A stretch of 64,000 nucleotides of DNA from Cohnella algarum (GTDB taxonomy: Bacteria > Bacillota > Bacilli > Paenibacillales > Paenibacillaceae), in contig NZ_JAFHKM010000002.1 in NCBI RefSeq assembly GCF_016937515.1, positions 3,901,001 through 3,965,000 on the forward strand. The letters are read 5' to 3'. Shown here piece by piece: positions 1 through 8,992 of this stretch (position 1 is its first letter; each line of letters opens with the position of its first letter). Below the pieces are notes generated by a model, which was given only the letters and a program-made list of their open reading frames with translations, was not told the DNA's origin and made no database searches. Both the position numbers and the translations under genes were made by a program.

Positions 1-1
1 G

Positions 2-178
2 CATGTCCATCTGGCCGAAGCGAAGTTCAACGAATTGTGGGACATCAGCGGCTCCAATCTCGAAGCGGCTTCGAAGCTGAATGCCGCGTCCGCCGAGGCG
101 AAAGCGATATCCGGCCAAATTCGCGGCCAAATTCGCAAGCTGACGCAGCAATTGAACGGAACGGAAACGGACATTTAA
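2..178 (+). CDS. C-terminal end of an unidentified protein (partial)
   Basis: An open frame enters from the left edge and stops at a TAA at 176-178, leaving 58 residues. It is rich in Ala, Lys, Gln and Glu and looks helical, with no cysteines or membrane segment. The start lies outside the window and I do not recognise the family. It is read in the same direction as the phosphate operon, but a 200-base gap with its own regulatory element separates them. Confidence 0.6.
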   Translation, partial: HVHLAEAKFNELWDISGSNLEAASKLNAASAEAKAISGQIRGQIRKLTQQLNGTETDI

Positions 179-238
179 GAGTAGTCCGGGCATTCGGTAA
201 AACGAAACGAAAAAACTTTTTGTTATGATCGCGCAATT

Positions 239-292
239 TTTACATTCCGTTAACAAAACGAAAACATGGCTAAAACGAATGGTAGATAGAAT
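239..292 (+). promoter_or_regulatory. Pho-box-like repeat and -10 upstream of pstS
   Basis: TTTACA (239-244), five bases, then TTAACA (250-255) is a direct repeat of the kind bound by PhoP in Bacillus (TTAACA-like units with about 5-base spacing). A -10-like TAGAAT follows at 287-292, 31 bases after the repeat. Control by phosphate starvation is the expected reading for a pst operon; PhoP binding is inferred. Confidence 0.7.
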
Positions 293-384
293 CGAAGATG
301 TGCAAGGGACATGACGAAGCGAAATGCGGAGAGGCCATGTCTAAAAAAACGAAAAGCACAACATGGAAAGGGGAACCTATTTCA

Positions 385-1365
385 ATGAAGAAATCTATGA
401 CTTTGTTAATGACGGTCGTACTCGGTTTGACGCTGGCCGCCTGCGGCAGCAACAACGGCAACAACGCGAACGGCGCTGCGAGCCCGAGCGAAAGCGCATC
501 GGCATCGCCGTCGGCATCCGCGCCTGCATCGGAATCGCCAAGCCCGAGCGCGGAAAAGCTGACCGGCTCGATTCTCGCAACCGGCTCCTCGGCGCTGCAA
601 CCGCTCGTCGAGCAAGTCGCTCAAAAGTTCATGGCCGAAGAAGAGTATAGCGGCATCACGGTTCAAGTACAAGGCGGCGGCAGCGGCACGGGCCTGACGC
701 AAGTATCCGACGGCCAAGCGGATATCGGCAACTCCGACATTTTCGCGGAAGAGAAGTTCAAGGACGCGGACGCTCCGAAAGCGGCCGAACTGGTCGATCA
801 TCAAGTGGCGGTTGTCGGCATGGCCGCGGTCGCTCATCCCGAAGTCGGCGTCGACAACCTGACGAAGCAGCAACTGGTCGACATTTTCACCGGCAAAATC
901 ACGAACTGGAAAGACGTGGGCGGCGCCGATCAAGAGATCGTCATCATCAACCGTCCGAGCAGCTCCGGCACGCGCAAAACGTTTGAAACGTACGCGCTCG
1001 GCACGACGACGGAAGACCTTCCGGGTTCGATCCAACAGGATTCCTCCGGTACGGTTCACAAGCTGGTAGCCGAAACGCCGGGAGCGATTTCCTACCTGGC
1101 CCTGTCTTACCTGGACGATAAGATTCAAGTTCTGAAATACGACGGCGTCGAGCCGACGGTCGAAAACATCACGACGGGCAAATTCCCGGTATGGGCATAC
1201 GAGCACATGTACACGAAAGGCGAGCCGAATCCGGTCGTCAAAGCCTTCCTCGATTACATGATGAGCGAAGAAGTTCAAAACACCGACGTAACGGAGCTTA
1301 ACTTCATTCCGGTCACGAGCATGCAAATCGTTCGCGATATCGACGGCAACATCACGCAAAAGTAA
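385..1365 (+). CDS. pstS: phosphate ABC transporter substrate-binding lipoprotein
   Basis: Binds inorganic phosphate outside the membrane and delivers it to PstCA. The 326-residue protein starts with a lipoprotein signal ending in the lipobox LAAC (about residues 17-20), then a Ser/Ala/Pro-rich linker, then the PstS fold. Phosphate-loop motifs GSSALQPL, GGGSGTGLTQV and RPSSSGTRKTFE are present. An in-frame ATG lies upstream at 298, but ATG 385 has the SD (GAAAGGGG) and the signal peptide begins there. First gene of pstS-pstC-pstA-pstB-pstB2-phoU, behind a Pho-box-like element. Confidence 0.96.
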   Translation: MKKSMTLLMTVVLGLTLAACGSNNGNNANGAASPSESASASPSASAPASESPSPSAEKLTGSILATGSSALQPLVEQVAQKFMAEEEYSGITVQVQGGGSGTGLTQVSDGQADIGNSDIFAEEKFKDADAPKAAELVDHQVAVVGMAAVAHPEVGVDNLTKQQLVDIFTGKITNWKDVGGADQEIVIINRPSSSGTRKTFETYALGTTTEDLPGSIQQDSSGTVHKLVAETPGAISYLALSYLDDKIQVLKYDGVEPTVENITTGKFPVWAYEHMYTKGEPNPVVKAFLDYMMSEEVQNTDVTELNFIPVTSMQIVRDIDGNITQK

Positions 1366-1465
1366 GGCTATGATGGAACGCGATTGCGAATAACTTCCGA
1401 AATATTTCTTAGCGGCGAGAGGCGACAATAGTGTGCCTCTCCTTGCCGTTGGAGGAGAGGCGTGC

Positions 1466-2404
1466 ATGAACATTCCCTACGAAGAAGTTAAAAAGGATCC
1501 GGCCTCGGCCGCACCAAATTCGAAAAAGTTTCCGAAGCACCGCATGGAAGAGCTGCGGGGTAAGGCTTACGTATATGCTTGCATTCTCGTGCTGATCGTC
1601 ACCATCTTCTCGATCGTCTACTTTATCGCGGTTCGGGGCCTGTCTCCGTTTTTGTCCGACGGTGTAGGCATCGGAGAAATGCTGTTTGGAAAAACTTGGG
1701 CGCCGGATGCGGACGTTCCGCTGTACGGGGCGCTTCCCTTCCTGTTCGGCTCGTTTTCGACGTCGCTCCTGGCGGCGCTCATCGCCGCGCCGCTCGGCTT
1801 CTGCGCGTCGATCTTCATGACCGAAATCATGCCGAAGCTCGGAAAAACGGTGCTGCAGCCGGCCATCGAGCTGCTTGCGGGGATTCCTTCGGTCGTCTAC
1901 GGCTTCGTCGGCCTTTCGGTCATCGTGCCGTTTTTGCGCGACACGTTCCCCGGCCAGGGCATCGGCATTTTGGCGGGGGGAATCGTGCTGTCGATCATGA
2001 TATTGCCGACGGTCACGACGATTTCCACCGACGCGCTGCGCAGTCTGCCGTCCGGGTTGAAGGAAGGCTCCTACGCGCTCGGGGCGACGCGCTGGCAAAC
2101 GATATCCCGCATCGTGCTGCCGACGATGCTGCCTTCGCTGCTTACCGGCATCGTGCTCGGCATCGCGCGCGCGTTCGGGGAAGCGCTCGCCGTTCAGATG
2201 GTCATCGGGAACGCGCCGCACATTCCGGGCTCGCTGTTCGAGTCGGCCTCGACGCTGACCAGCATCATTACGCTGTCGATGGGCAATACGACGCTCGGTT
2301 CCCCTCATAACAACGCGTTGTGGAGCCTTGCCTTGTTCCTGCTCATTATGACCTTCGTCTTCGTCTTTATCGTTCGTCTGCTGGAAAGGAGAGCGGTGCG
2401 ATGA
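1466..2404 (+). CDS. pstC: phosphate ABC transporter permease PstC
   Basis: One half of the membrane channel of the high-affinity phosphate importer. The 312-residue protein has about six hydrophobic segments and the permease EAA-type loop GSYALGATRWQTISRIVLP near residues 210-230. ATG 1466 is preferred over in-frame ATG 1433 because GGAGGAGAGG lies just before it and the homologous part begins there. The stop overlaps the pstA start as ATGA, so the two are probably translationally coupled. Confidence 0.95.
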   Translation: MNIPYEEVKKDPASAAPNSKKFPKHRMEELRGKAYVYACILVLIVTIFSIVYFIAVRGLSPFLSDGVGIGEMLFGKTWAPDADVPLYGALPFLFGSFSTSLLAALIAAPLGFCASIFMTEIMPKLGKTVLQPAIELLAGIPSVVYGFVGLSVIVPFLRDTFPGQGIGILAGGIVLSIMILPTVTTISTDALRSLPSGLKEGSYALGATRWQTISRIVLPTMLPSLLTGIVLGIARAFGEALAVQMVIGNAPHIPGSLFESASTLTSIITLSMGNTTLGSPHNNALWSLALFLLIMTFVFVFIVRLLERRAVR

Positions 2405-3288
2405 GAGCCAAAACGGTTGACCGGATCGCGACGGGCGTAATCGTCGTCATCGCCGCGCTCATTCTGGCGGTGCTGGCGGGACTGCTTGCCTTCCTGCTGA
2501 TCCGCGGACTCGGACATATCAGCTTCGACTTTCTCACTTCCCCGCCGCAAACGATCAAGGCGGGCGGCGGCATCGGCCCGCAGCTGTTCAACTCGCTGTT
2601 TCTGCTGGTGCTGACGATGATCATTACGATCCCGCTCGGTCTCGGCGCGGGCATTTATATGAGCGAATACGCGAAGGAGAACCGGTTTACTTCGTTCATC
2701 CGGCTGGTCGTGGAAGTGTTGTCGTCCTTCCCGTCGATCGTCATCGGCTTGTTCGGCCTTCTCGTCATCGTCAATACGTTCAACCTCGGCTTCTCGCTGC
2801 TGTCCGGCGCCCTCGCGCTGACGGTGTTCAATTTGCCGATGATGGTGCGGATTACCGAGCAGTCGCTGCGCAGCGTGCCGAAGGAGCAGAAGGAAGCGGG
2901 CCTTGCGCTCGGCATTTCCCGCTGGAAGACGATCACGTCGATCATGCTTCCGGTTGCTCTTCCCGCGATCGTGACCGGCACGATTTTGACGGCGGGCCGG
3001 GTGTTCGGCGAAGCGGCGGCGCTCCTGTTTACGGCAGGGATGAGCTCGCCTCGCCTGGACTTTACGGACTGGAACCCGTTCAGCCCGACGTCGCCGCTCA
3101 ATCCGATGCGGCCGGCGGAAACGCTCGCGGTTCATATCTGGAAAATCAACAGCGAAGGCCTTGCGCCGGACGCGTCGGAAATCGCGGCCGGAGCGTCCGC
3201 CGTGCTCGTCATCACGGTGCTGCTGTTCAATCTCGGAGCTCGCTGGTTCGGACGTTTTCTGTACCGCAAGCTGACCGCTAGCAAGTAG
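2401..3288 (+). CDS. pstA: phosphate ABC transporter permease PstA
   Basis: Second channel subunit of the phosphate importer, 295 residues with about six membrane segments. The cytoplasmic coupling loop is visible as [19 protein letters not shown]. The start ATG overlaps the pstC stop by four bases; an in-frame ATG at 2320 lies inside pstC and is rejected. pstB follows after 10 bases. Confidence 0.95.
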   Translation: MRAKTVDRIATGVIVVIAALILAVLAGLLAFLLIRGLGHISFDFLTSPPQTIKAGGGIGPQLFNSLFLLVLTMIITIPLGLGAGIYMSEYAKENRFTSFIRLVVEVLSSFPSIVIGLFGLLVIVNTFNLGFSLLSGALALTVFNLPMMVRITEQSLRSVPKEQKEAGLALGISRWKTITSIMLPVALPAIVTGTILTAGRVFGEAAALLFTAGMSSPRLDFTDWNPFSPTSPLNPMRPAETLAVHIWKINSEGLAPDASEIAAGASAVLVITVLLFNLGARWFGRFLYRKLTASK

Positions 3289-3298
3289 GAGGAGCGCC

Positions 3299-4057
3299 AT
3301 GAGCAGGAATGCGTTGGTTACGAAAAACCTGTCGGTCTATTACGGGGAAAAGCATGCGGTCAAACGCATCGACATGGATTTCCCGGAGCGGGAAGTCGTC
3401 GCGCTCATCGGTCCGTCCGGCTGCGGCAAGTCGACGTTTCTCCGGTCGCTCAACCGGATGAACGACCTCATTCCCGGCGCCCGCATCGAGGGCGACATCT
3501 GGATCGGAAACGACAACATTTGCGATCCGAAAACGGACGTCGTGCAGCTTCGCCAGAAGATCGGCATGGTGTGGCAGCGTCCGAACCCTTTTCACAAATC
3601 GATCTATGAAAATATCGCCTTCGGGCCTAGATATCACGGCGTGCGCAAAAAGTCGGAGCTGGACGAAATCGTCGAATCGACGCTGCGGAAAACCGCGCTC
3701 TGGGACGAAGTCAAGGACCGGCTGCGCCAATCGGCGCTGTCGCTGTCCGGCGGCCAGCAGCAGCGGCTTTGCATCGCCCGCTCCCTTGCGGTAAGGCCCA
3801 GCATTTTGCTGATGGACGAACCGGCTTCGGCGCTCGACCCGATCTCGACGTCCAAAATCGAAGAGCTGATCGCCGAGCTGAAAAAGGAATATACAATCAT
3901 CATCGTGACGCACAACATGCATCAGGCCGCGCGCATTTCCGATAAAACGGGATTTTTTCTGCTGGGCGACCTGGTCGAATACGACGATACGCAGAAGATG
4001 TTTACGAACCCTTCGAAAAAATCGACGGACGACTATATCTCGGGACGCTTCGGCTGA
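3299..4057 (+). CDS. pstB: phosphate ABC transporter ATP-binding protein PstB (copy 1)
   Basis: ATPase that powers phosphate import through PstCA. In 252 residues it shows Walker [10 protein letters not shown], the ABC signature LSGGQQQR, Walker B ILLMDEP and the switch histidine in [17 protein letters not shown] sits just before ATG 3299. A second PstB follows at once, as in the pstBA-pstBB arrangement of Bacillus. The Q-loop region reads [10 protein letters not shown]. Confidence 0.95.
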   Translation: MSRNALVTKNLSVYYGEKHAVKRIDMDFPEREVVALIGPSGCGKSTFLRSLNRMNDLIPGARIEGDIWIGNDNICDPKTDVVQLRQKIGMVWQRPNPFHKSIYENIAFGPRYHGVRKKSELDEIVESTLRKTALWDEVKDRLRQSALSLSGGQQQRLCIARSLAVRPSILLMDEPASALDPISTSKIEELIAELKKEYTIIIVTHNMHQAARISDKTGFFLLGDLVEYDDTQKMFTNPSKKSTDDYISGRFG

Positions 4058-4077
4058 CGACAAGGAGGCAAGGAAAC

Positions 4078-4824
4078 ATGATCGAAATCGATAAGCTTCA
4101 ACTGTACTACGGATCGTTCCACGCCTTGAAGGATATCGCCCTGTCGATTCCCGAGAAGCAGGTTACGGCGTTCATCGGCCCGTCCGGCTGCGGCAAGTCG
4201 ACGCTGCTCCGCACGCTGAACCGGATGAACGATTCGATCGAAGGCGTCCGGATCGAGGGCAAGGTCGAAATTCAAGGCCAGGACATTTACGGTTCGGATA
4301 TGGACGTCGAATCGCTGAGAAAGCGGGTCGGCATGGTGTTTCAGCAGCCGAATCCTTTTCCGAAATCGATTTACGACAACGTGGCTTACGGGCCGAGGCT
4401 GCACGGCAAGCGGAACAAGGCGGAACTCGACGAAATCGTGGAAAAAAGCCTGCGCGCGGCTTCGCTCTGGGAGGAAGTCCGCGACGTGCTCAAAAAGTCG
4501 GCCTGGAGCCTTTCCGGCGGCCAGCAGCAGCGGCTGTGCATCGCGCGGGCGCTGGCGGTCGAGCCGGATATTTTGTTGATGGACGAATCGACGTCCGCGC
4601 TCGATCCGATTTCGACGAACAAAATCGAGGAACTGACCCGCGAGCTGTGCCGCAACTACACGATCGTCATGGTGACCCACAACATGCATCAAGCCGCCCG
4701 GATTTCGGATCGCACCGTCTTTTTCCTGAACGGCAACGTGGTCGAGGCTTCCGAGACGGAGTCTCTGTTTTCCAATCCCGTCGATCAACGGACGGAAGAT
4801 TATATTTCGGGCAGATTCGGTTAG
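4078..4824 (+). CDS. pstB: phosphate ABC transporter ATP-binding protein PstB (copy 2)
   Basis: Second PstB-family ATPase, 248 residues, with Walker [11 protein letters not shown]-loop [10 protein letters not shown], signature LSGGQQQR and H-loop VTHNMHQA. Walker B reads [12 protein letters not shown], with Ser where the usual Pro follows the catalytic Glu; the Glu itself is kept, so activity is probably retained. SD AAGGAGG precedes ATG 4078. It may form a heterodimer with copy 1 or act as an alternative subunit. Confidence 0.94.
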   Translation: MIEIDKLQLYYGSFHALKDIALSIPEKQVTAFIGPSGCGKSTLLRTLNRMNDSIEGVRIEGKVEIQGQDIYGSDMDVESLRKRVGMVFQQPNPFPKSIYDNVAYGPRLHGKRNKAELDEIVEKSLRAASLWEEVRDVLKKSAWSLSGGQQQRLCIARALAVEPDILLMDESTSALDPISTNKIEELTRELCRNYTIVMVTHNMHQAARISDRTVFFLNGNVVEASETESLFSNPVDQRTEDYISGRFG

Positions 4825-4839
4825 GAGGACAAAGGGACG

Positions 4840-5499
4840 ATGGTCATTCGCAAAGACTTTGATATCGGACTGGAGCAACTGGAAAGATTGTTGGTCGAAA
4901 TGGGAGACCGGGTGGAAAAAGCGTTGGAAGAGGCGATGAGCGCGCTGGAAAAGCTGGACGTGGAAGCTGCGCGCAAAATCGTCAAGGACGATCCGCAAAT
5001 CAACCAAATCGAGGAGCGGATATCGGATTTGGGCGCCAAGCTGATCGCCACTCAGCAGCCGGTAGCCAAAGATTTGCGAAGGATTTTGGTCGCGCTGAAA
5101 ATATCGTCCGACCTTGAGCGCATGGGCGACCTGTCGGTCGATATCGCGAAGGTCGTCCTTCGGATGGAAGGCCAAACCCTGATGAAGCCGCTGCTCGATT
5201 TGCCGCAAATGGCGAGCATCGTGCGGACGATGATTACCGAATCGATCCAATCCTACATCGACGAAAACGTCGATCTGGCCTACAAAATGGCCAAGGACGA
5301 CGATCAGGTCGACGCGCTCTATTCGCAAATTTTACGCGAAATGTTCACGCTCATGGCGGAAAATCCGAAGACGGTCGGGCAGGCGATGTATTTGAGCTTC
5401 GTCGGGCGCTACATCGAGCGGATCGCGGACCATGCGACGAACATCGGCGAAAGCGTCGTTTTCCTCGTCGTCGGCAAGCGTCCCGATTTGAACCAATAA
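4840..5499 (+). CDS. phoU: phosphate transport system regulator PhoU
   Basis: PhoU links the Pst transporter to the PhoR-PhoP system and to phosphate homeostasis. The 219-residue, all-helical protein contains two PhoU repeats, each with a metal-binding-like signature (LERMGDLSVDIAK near residue 93 and IERIADHATNIGE near residue 195). SD TAGGAGGA precedes ATG 4840, and the gene lies 15 bases after pstB copy 2. A strong terminator follows. Confidence 0.95.
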   Translation: MVIRKDFDIGLEQLERLLVEMGDRVEKALEEAMSALEKLDVEAARKIVKDDPQINQIEERISDLGAKLIATQQPVAKDLRRILVALKISSDLERMGDLSVDIAKVVLRMEGQTLMKPLLDLPQMASIVRTMITESIQSYIDENVDLAYKMAKDDDQVDALYSQILREMFTLMAENPKTVGQAMYLSFVGRYIERIADHATNIGESVVFLVVGKRPDLNQ

Positions 5500-5571
5500 T
5501 CGCAGCGGAAATCACGAAGGCCAGCAAGGGAACGGCAATCGCGAAGGCTTGCGCCAATTTCTTTTTTTCAG

Positions 5572-5596
5572 CCCGGGCGGCTTGCCCGGGTTTTTT
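5572..5596 (+). terminator. Rho-independent terminator of the pst-phoU operon
   Basis: CCCGGGC (5572-5578), a 5-base loop and GCCCGGG (5584-5590) form a GC-only stem followed by six T. Confidence 0.9.
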
Positions 5597-5644
5597 CGCG
5601 TTGGCCTGGATCTGTTACGATAGTTGCGGGTCGATGGACCTATT

Positions 5645-5698
5645 TTTACATAGCGTTAACCAATTGCGAAAATTGTCGATACATCGGACTGGTACGAT
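5645..5698 (+). promoter_or_regulatory. Pho-box-like repeat and -10 upstream of the c-di-GMP genes
   Basis: TTTACA (5645-5650), five bases, TTAACC (5656-5661), then a -10-like TACGAT at 5693-5698. Repeat type, 5-base spacer and the 31-base gap to the -10 all match the element before pstS. This suggests, but does not prove, PhoP control of the genes at 5762-8906. Confidence 0.5.
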
Positions 5699-5761
5699 GA
5701 GGCTGCGGATGCGATGGCGCTCCTGCCGTCGAAAGAAGCCAAAAGAGCGGGGTGAACCTGC

Positions 5762-7671
5762 GTGAAAAAGTTTGCTTCGGAACCCAATGGCGAAGATGGC
5801 GCCTTCTTGCGCATCGAGGTGCAGTATTTGCCGGTCGCCTCGCTGCTGGACGGTTCGGTTTACGGATATGAGGCCGTTCCCTGCCGAAAAGACGGCCGCG
5901 AACGCCTGACGGCGGAAAAGCTGTTCGCCGAAGCGGAAGCGTTAGGCTGCCTTCCGAAATGTTATCGCTTATTTCAAGAGCGGGCTGTCGCCGGATGGTC
6001 CGAGCAAAAAATGGAGAAAAAACTGTTTTTGCCGGTGCCGGCTTCTTTGATCGGCGACGAATTGCGCAAGGAATCGACGCCGAAGCCTTCCTCGGCGCCG
6101 GAATCGGCGGCGGTTCCCGCCGTCGCCGGATCGCTGCCGGAACAGATCGTCCTGAAGCTGATCGGTTCGGAAGGCAAGGAGGAATCGGCCGTCCTGGCCG
6201 CGCTCCGGCATTACCGCAAACAGGGTTATCGAATCGCGCTGTCCGATATTTCGGTCGACCGCGCATCGCTGATCCGTTTGCTGTCGCTGCATCCCGATTA
6301 CGCTTTTCTCGCTTCGTCGCGGACCGATTCCGAGCCCCGGCGGTCCGATAAGCTTGACGGCGAACGGGGCGATAGCGCAGCGGGAGCGGAGCCTATCCGC
6401 TCTCCCCGGCGAACGATACCCGGCTCCTTGACGAAAAGCATCGAGCGGACGGTGGACGAGACCCTGCTTCAAGCGCTGACGGGACTTGCGCGCAAGGAGC
6501 AGGTCGTGCTGATCGCGCAAGGCATCGACCGGCAATCGCAGCTTGCGCTTCTGTCGGCTTGCGGCATCGGCTACGGCCAGGGAGACTGGATCGGACGGGA
6601 AGAGAGGCAGGCCCCTCGCTTCGGCCGTCCGTCCGGGAGATCATTCGCCGCGAGGCGGAGCGGCGTTTTCGCACGGCAAGCGGCTCCTTGTCGGAGCTTG
6701 CGATGCCGGCGGAAGTGTTCGACAGCCAAACTCCGGTGTCGGAGATTGCCACGTATTTCGAACGGCATCGGGATACGCACGGCTTCGTGATCGCCGACGA
6801 GGGACGTCCCGTCGGACTGCTCATGAAGGAGAAGCTCCAGCAGCTGTTGTCGGGCAAGTTCGGGCTGGCGCTCTACTGGAACCGTTCCGTCGGCAAAATC
6901 ATGGACAAGCAGCCGCTGGTGCTGGAGGAAGCGACGCCGCTGGAGCAAGTCGCCCAGCTGGCGATGGCGCGCGAGCAGGACAAGCTGTATGACGCGATCA
7001 TCGTCACGCGCCAAGGCCGCGTGTACGGAATCGCATCCGCCCGCGCCGTTCTGGAATGGGTGACCCAGGCGCATATGGCCAACGCGCAGTACGCCAATCC
7101 GCTGACGGGACTTCCCGGCAACGTTCCGATCCGGCAGGAAATGACGCGTCGGCTCGGCGGCGACAGTCCGTTTTCCGTTTTATACGCCGATATCGATCAT
7201 TTCAAATGGTTTAACGACCGGTTCGGCTTTCAACTGGGCGACGAAGTCATCCGGTTTACGGGAGAAATGCTGCTCGAAGCGGTAAGGTCCTGCTGTCCGG
7301 ACGAAAGCTTCGTCGGCCATATCGGCGGAGACGATTTTATCGCCATTTTGCCCTGCGGAGATCCGGTCGAAGTATCCAACCTCTTTATGGAGCTTTTCGA
7401 GCGGGGGATCGGCGCCTATTGCGAAGAAGCGGGGCCGGTGACGGACCGGAACGGAAACGCGACGGAAGCTTCGGGCCTTTCGCTGTCGCTCGCGCTTCTC
7501 CTCTGCGATCGGGCGGGCGGATGGACGCCCGAGCAATTGGCCGAGCATGCGGCTAAATTAAAGAAGCGGGCTAAACGGCAAACCGGAAACTCGCTCGCGT
7601 GGGAAAGCATTTCATCGGATTCGGGCAGCGAGGCAAAGCCATCAATCATGGTTGGAGTGGATTCGGAATGA
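5762..7671 (+). CDS. EAL (degenerate)-CBS-GGDEF signalling protein, frameshifted
   Basis: Cyclic-di-GMP-type signalling protein split by a one-base shift near 6600-6610. The first part is read from ATG 5762; the rest continues one frame over to TGA 7671, about 636 residues in all. The N-terminal part is an EAL-like domain with lost motifs (EAV for EAL; SDIS in place of the DDFG loop), so probably no phosphodiesterase activity. A CBS-type sensor pair follows (about residues 310-430). Last is a GGDEF domain with DIDHFKWFNDRFG and the active-site motif GGDDF; the RxxD inhibitory site is absent. The stop overlaps the next gene as ATGA. The shift may be a sequencing error or a real mutation. Confidence 0.8.
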
Positions 7672-8906
7672 TTCATGCAGGCTCGGACAGCAGCGGCTTG
7701 GAACGCGTAAAACGGCGGATAGCGGAAAGACAGGAATCAAGCTGCGATCTTCAAGGCACCCTCGGAATGATCTGCGTGGATTTGAACGATGCGGGCAACG
7801 GCGAATGGACATTTCGGCAGGAGTGGGACGATTGGCTCGGCCGAGCCTTCCCGATGAGGGACGTCTGGTTGGGGGACGAGCTCGGCGGGCATTTGTGGGT
7901 GTACGCGGAGCTCCCCCATGCGATGCCGTTTCGGGCGGAAGCCGCGTTGGAGGACATCGCCAGGCAAATCCGGCAGGCGGTGGCGGATGAAACGGGAATT
8001 TCGGCAGCCGGGACCGCGCCGGGTTTTTCGGCTCGGGGATATGGGGTGTCGCTGCTCGAGGTTTCCGCCGGCATGCCGCTTAAGCAAACCTTGTACAAAA
8101 GCGCGCTCGAAGCGATTCGGAACATGGGCAAAACGGATCCTTCCGCTTCCGGCTCGGAGCTGCATTCGGAAATGGAGCGCCTGCTCAGGGAACGCAGCAT
8201 CCGCAGCGTCTACCAGCCGATCAAGAGCCTGGGATCCGGCGAAATATTCGGCTACGAGGCGCTTACCCGGTGCCCGCAGCCTTGCCGCTTCGACGGTCCG
8301 CTGGCGCTGTTCGGCTTCGCGGAGAAAGAAGGCTATGCGTTCGCGCTCGACCGTCTAGCCAGGGAAAAAGCGATTCACGGCAGCCCGGCGCTGAGCGAGA
8401 CCCAGAAAATTTTTATCAACGTCACGAACGGCATCATGAACGATCCGCAATTCGTTTCCGGCCAAACCGTTCGCTGGCTTCGGGAGCGCGGGATGAATCC
8501 GAACCAGGTCGTGCTGGAATTGACCGAAAGAAGCTCGATCGACGATTTCGGCGCGGCCAAAAAAATTTTAAACCACTATCGCAGCCAAGGCTATCAAATC
8601 GCGATCGACGACGCGGGAGCGGGCTATTCGTCGCTTCAGGCGATCGTGGAGCTGAGCCCGGATTACATCAAAGTGGACAAATCCCTCGTCCGCCACGCGG
8701 ACGGCGACGAAATGAAAAAGCAGATGCTGCTGACGTTCGTCGGCTTTGCCAAACGGATGAACATCCGCACCGTGGCGGAAGGGATCGAGCGCGAAGAGGA
8801 GCTTCGGCTCGTCCGCGAAATCGGCGTCGATTACGGGCAAGGCTATTTGCTCGGCAGACCCGGGGATTATGGCAGCCCCTTTTGTCCTCCGGGACTCGCG
8901 CTTTGA
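7668..8906 (+). CDS. EAL-domain cyclic-di-GMP phosphodiesterase
   Basis: Likely hydrolyses c-di-GMP to pGpG. ATG 7668 overlaps the upstream stop and gives 412 residues; a TTG 23 codons earlier lies inside the previous gene. Residues about 1-155 are a poorly conserved N-terminal domain, followed by a full EAL domain with catalytic motifs: GYEALTR, INVTN, LELTE, IDDAGAG (usually DDFGxG), IKVDKSLV, TVAEGIE and GQGYLLGRP. Coupling with the GGDEF/degenerate-EAL gene suggests the pair acts in one local signalling module. Confidence 0.9.
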   Translation: MIHAGSDSSGLERVKRRIAERQESSCDLQGTLGMICVDLNDAGNGEWTFRQEWDDWLGRAFPMRDVWLGDELGGHLWVYAELPHAMPFRAEAALEDIARQIRQAVADETGISAAGTAPGFSARGYGVSLLEVSAGMPLKQTLYKSALEAIRNMGKTDPSASGSELHSEMERLLRERSIRSVYQPIKSLGSGEIFGYEALTRCPQPCRFDGPLALFGFAEKEGYAFALDRLAREKAIHGSPALSETQKIFINVTNGIMNDPQFVSGQTVRWLRERGMNPNQVVLELTERSSIDDFGAAKKILNHYRSQGYQIAIDDAGAGYSSLQAIVELSPDYIKVDKSLVRHADGDEMKKQMLLTFVGFAKRMNIRTVAEGIEREEELRLVREIGVDYGQGYLLGRPGDYGSPFCPPGLAL

Positions 8907-8992
8907 ACCCGTCCGCTTTCGTTCGCATCGCCTGCGTTCGTCCGATATGGTATGATGACTCTGTATGAAGTAAACGAGCGGGGTGACCTCGG

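Noticed and set aside
406..1473. Long open frame antisense to pstS
   Set aside because: GC-rich third positions leave the reverse frame open; the product is Arg-rich and low-complexity, and pstS on the other strand is unmistakable.
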